A DNA stretch of 14,296 nt from the NCBI GenBank assembly GCA_025352585.1, contig JANXTD010000751.1, positions 1 to 14,296 on the forward strand, given 5' to 3'. Under the pieces are notes generated by a model. It worked only from the letters and a program-made list of their open reading frames with translations, did not search any database and was not told the DNA's origin. The position numbers and the translations under genes were made by a program. Source of the stretch: Fimbriiglobus sp. GTDB taxonomy: Bacteria; Planctomycetota; Planctomycetia; Gemmatales; Gemmataceae. Shown here piece after piece: positions 12,873-14,296 of the stretch. Numbering within the stretch: the stretch's first letter is position 1; the number at the start of each line of letters is the position of its first letter.

Positions 12873-14165
12873 ATGCGCACCCTCGCAGTCTTCCTGGCGT
12901 TCGCGGCGACGGCGTCGGCCGGGCCGCCGAACGTCGTGTTCATCCTGGGCGACGACCAGGGCATGGCCGACTACGGCTTCCTCGGCCACCCGCACATCCG
13001 CACGCCGCACCTCGACAAGCTCGCCGCGGAGAGCCTGACCTTCCCGCGCGGCCACGTGCCGACGAGCCTGTGCCGGGCCAGCCTGGCGACGATGATCACC
13101 GGGCTGTACCCGCACCAGCACCTCATCACCTCGAACGACCCGCCGATGCCCAAGGGCGCGACCCTCGCCACGGCCCCCAGGGACGCCACCTACGTGGCGC
13201 AGCGGGCCGAGATGGTCGCGCTGTTCGAGCGGTCGCCGAACCTGGCCAAACTGCTCGGGGAGAAGGGCTACGTCAGCCTGCAAGCCGGCAAATGGTGGGA
13301 GGGCAACGCCTGCCGCTGCGGCGGGTTCACGGAGGGGATGACACTGGGCGACCCGGCCAAGGGCGGCCGCCACGGCGACGCCGGCCTGACGATTGGCCGG
13401 GACGGCCTGAAGCCGGTCGTCGCCTTCCTGGACGGGGTCAAGGCGTCGGGGAAGCCCTTCTACTTGTGGTACGCGCCGATGATGCCGCACACGCCGCACA
13501 ACCCCCCGGCCCGCCTGCTGGAGCACTACCGGGCCAAGACCGACTCGCCGTTCGTCGCCAAGTACTGGGCCATGTGCGAGTGGTTCGACGAGACCGTCGG
13601 CGGCGTGCTGGCCGAACTCGACTCCCGCGGGCTGGCGGAGAACACCGTGGTCATCTACCTGCACGACAACGGCTGGATTCAGGACCCCAAGCTCGACGGG
13701 TTCGCCCCGAAGTCGAAGCGCTCGCCGTACCAGACCGGCGTGCAGACCCCCATCCTGATCCGCTGGCCCGGCAAGGTGACGCCGGCCCGTAACGACGCCC
13801 CGGTCAGCTCCATCGACCTGGTGCCGACCGTGCTGGCCGCCCTCGGCGCGAAGCCGACGCCGGCCATGCGCGGGCTGAACCTCCTCGACGCGGACGCCGT
13901 CAAAGCCCGCCCGGCGGTGTTCGGCGAAATCTTCGAACACAACGCCGTCGATGTGCGCGAGCCGGCGAAGAACCTGCTTTACCGCTGGACGATGGACGGC
14001 CGCTGGAAGTTGATCGTGCCGAACGCCGAGCGGCTCCCCAAGGCCGGCGTTGAACTTTACGACCTCCGCGCCGACCCGCTCGAACAGTCGAACCTCGCGG
14101 CCGAACAGCCCGACCGCGTGGGGGCGATGCGGAAGTCGCTCGACGCCTACTGGCCCGGCAAGTGA
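12873..14165 (+). CDS. Exported sulfatase-fold protein with non-canonical active-site motif
   Basis: The 430-residue product is alkaline-phosphatase/sulfatase superfamily. MRTLAVFLAFAATASA is a signal peptide, so it acts outside the cytoplasm. Landmarks: NVVFILGDDQGMADYG with metal-ligand Asp27/Asp28, TGLYPHQH (76-83), PMMPHTPHNPP (202-212) with His206, YLHDNGW (262-268) with Asp265/Asn266, and SPYQTGVQTPILIRWPG (284-300). The tail carries LYDLRADPLEQSNLA, a common sulfatase ending. The residue normally turned into formylglycine aligns with Cys67, but its context is C-R-A-S-L instead of C-x-P-x-R. The usual GKWH is GKWW (139-142), losing a conserved His. It may be a divergent subfamily, hydrolyse another ester, or be unmatured. 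It lies 34 bp after the secretion ATPase and 34 bp before a gspF/pilC-like gene, apparently co-transcribed. Fold confident; substrate unknown. Confidence 0.9.
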   Translation: MRTLAVFLAFAATASAGPPNVVFILGDDQGMADYGFLGHPHIRTPHLDKLAAESLTFPRGHVPTSLCRASLATMITGLYPHQHLITSNDPPMPKGATLATAPRDATYVAQRAEMVALFERSPNLAKLLGEKGYVSLQAGKWWEGNACRCGGFTEGMTLGDPAKGGRHGDAGLTIGRDGLKPVVAFLDGVKASGKPFYLWYAPMMPHTPHNPPARLLEHYRAKTDSPFVAKYWAMCEWFDETVGGVLAELDSRGLAENTVVIYLHDNGWIQDPKLDGFAPKSKRSPYQTGVQTPILIRWPGKVTPARNDAPVSSIDLVPTVLAALGAKPTPAMRGLNLLDADAVKARPAVFGEIFEHNAVDVREPAKNLLYRWTMDGRWKLIVPNAERLPKAGVELYDLRADPLEQSNLAAEQPDRVGAMRKSLDAYWPGK

Positions 14166-14199
14166 CGGCCGAACGGCACCCCCCCAGGACGCACGACTG

Positions 14200-14296
14200 A
14201 TGCCTGACTTCACTTACACCGCCGTCTCCAACGCCGGCGCGAAATCGACCGGCACCATCTCCGCCGGGAACGACCGCGAGGTCGCCGCGCTGCTCG
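14200..14296 (+). CDS. GspF/PilC-type inner-membrane platform protein, 5' end only
   Basis: The first 32 codons are visible before the window ends. They read MPDFTYTAVSNAGAKSTGTI, followed by SAGNDREVAALL. This is the standard opening of GspF/PilC proteins: a beta strand FxYxAxxxxG, a GxIxA strand and the start of the first helix. These polytopic proteins form the platform with which the GspE/PilB ATPase works. The gene is 34 bp after the sulfatase-like gene, in the same direction and probably the same operon. AGGA lies upstream at about 12 nt. The short visible length limits confidence, but the position downstream of a GspE/PilB gene fits. Confidence 0.8.
   Translation, partial: MPDFTYTAVSNAGAKSTGTISAGNDREVAALL

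Noticed and set aside
12873..14165. Sulfatase-like gene as a pseudogene
   Set aside because: The frame is intact, with signal peptide, full length and most metal-ligand motifs kept; the changed motifs are local and look like subfamily divergence rather than decay.
1..14296. CRISPR array, tRNA/rRNA, insertion sequence, phage or defence system
   Set aside because: No regularly spaced repeats, cloverleaf-like sequence, transposase motif or defence-gene motif was seen on either strand. The window is mostly ordinary metabolic and envelope genes.

Overview
The window is a very GC-rich, gene-dense bacterial chromosome segment whose third codon positions are almost all G or C. It most likely comes from a planctomycete, probably of the Gemmata/Gemmataceae type. 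The evidence is a secreted protein resembling the planctomycete-specific TIGR03067 domain, a secreted HEAT-repeat protein, an exported sulfatase, short Pro/Gly/Arg-rich exported proteins, and GspE/GspF-type secretion genes. Assignment is by eye only. No rRNA, tRNA, CRISPR array, insertion sequence or phage gene is visible.

Layout. (1) 1-1182: the 3' end of a DUF1653 gene (+) runs convergently into pyrD (-), and their ends overlap by 59 bp. (2) 1183-1285: a divergent intergenic region with a palindromic -10-like box. (3) 1286-3699: an MFS exporter, a small Pro-rich putative lipoprotein and a TIGR03067-like secreted protein, all on +. The two small genes each have their own candidate -10 box. 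(4) 3752-9062: a tight operon of folE, a 995-residue FAD/Fe-S fusion protein, moaD, moaE and moaA, with gaps of 3, 1, 13 and -4 bp. (5) 9167-10456: a secreted HEAT-repeat protein. (6) 10518-10946: msrB, followed by a strong hairpin and a repeat-rich 185-bp gap. (7) 11132-14296: a secretion operon of gspE/pilB-type ATPase, a sulfatase-fold protein, and the start of gspF/pilC, cut by the window edge.

How the genes work together. The folE-moaA block joins the two enzymes that remodel GTP into pterins: GTP cyclohydrolase I for folate or tetrahydropterin, and MoaA for molybdenum cofactor. Both subunits of molybdopterin synthase are also there. moaC, moaB/mog and moeA are not in the window. The FAD/Fe-S protein inside this operon keeps its FAD-binding segments and two 4Fe-4S motifs. 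It appears to have lost the His/Glu residues that normally form the metal and substrate site of D-2-hydroxyacid dehydrogenases, which makes it the most interesting protein here. The last block places an exported sulfatase-fold protein with an atypical maturation motif between the ATPase and the inner-membrane platform gene of a type II secretion or type IV pilus system.

A recurrent feature is a TANAAT-like hexamer 31-42 nt upstream of the start codon of most promoter-proximal genes, usually without a recognisable -35 box.
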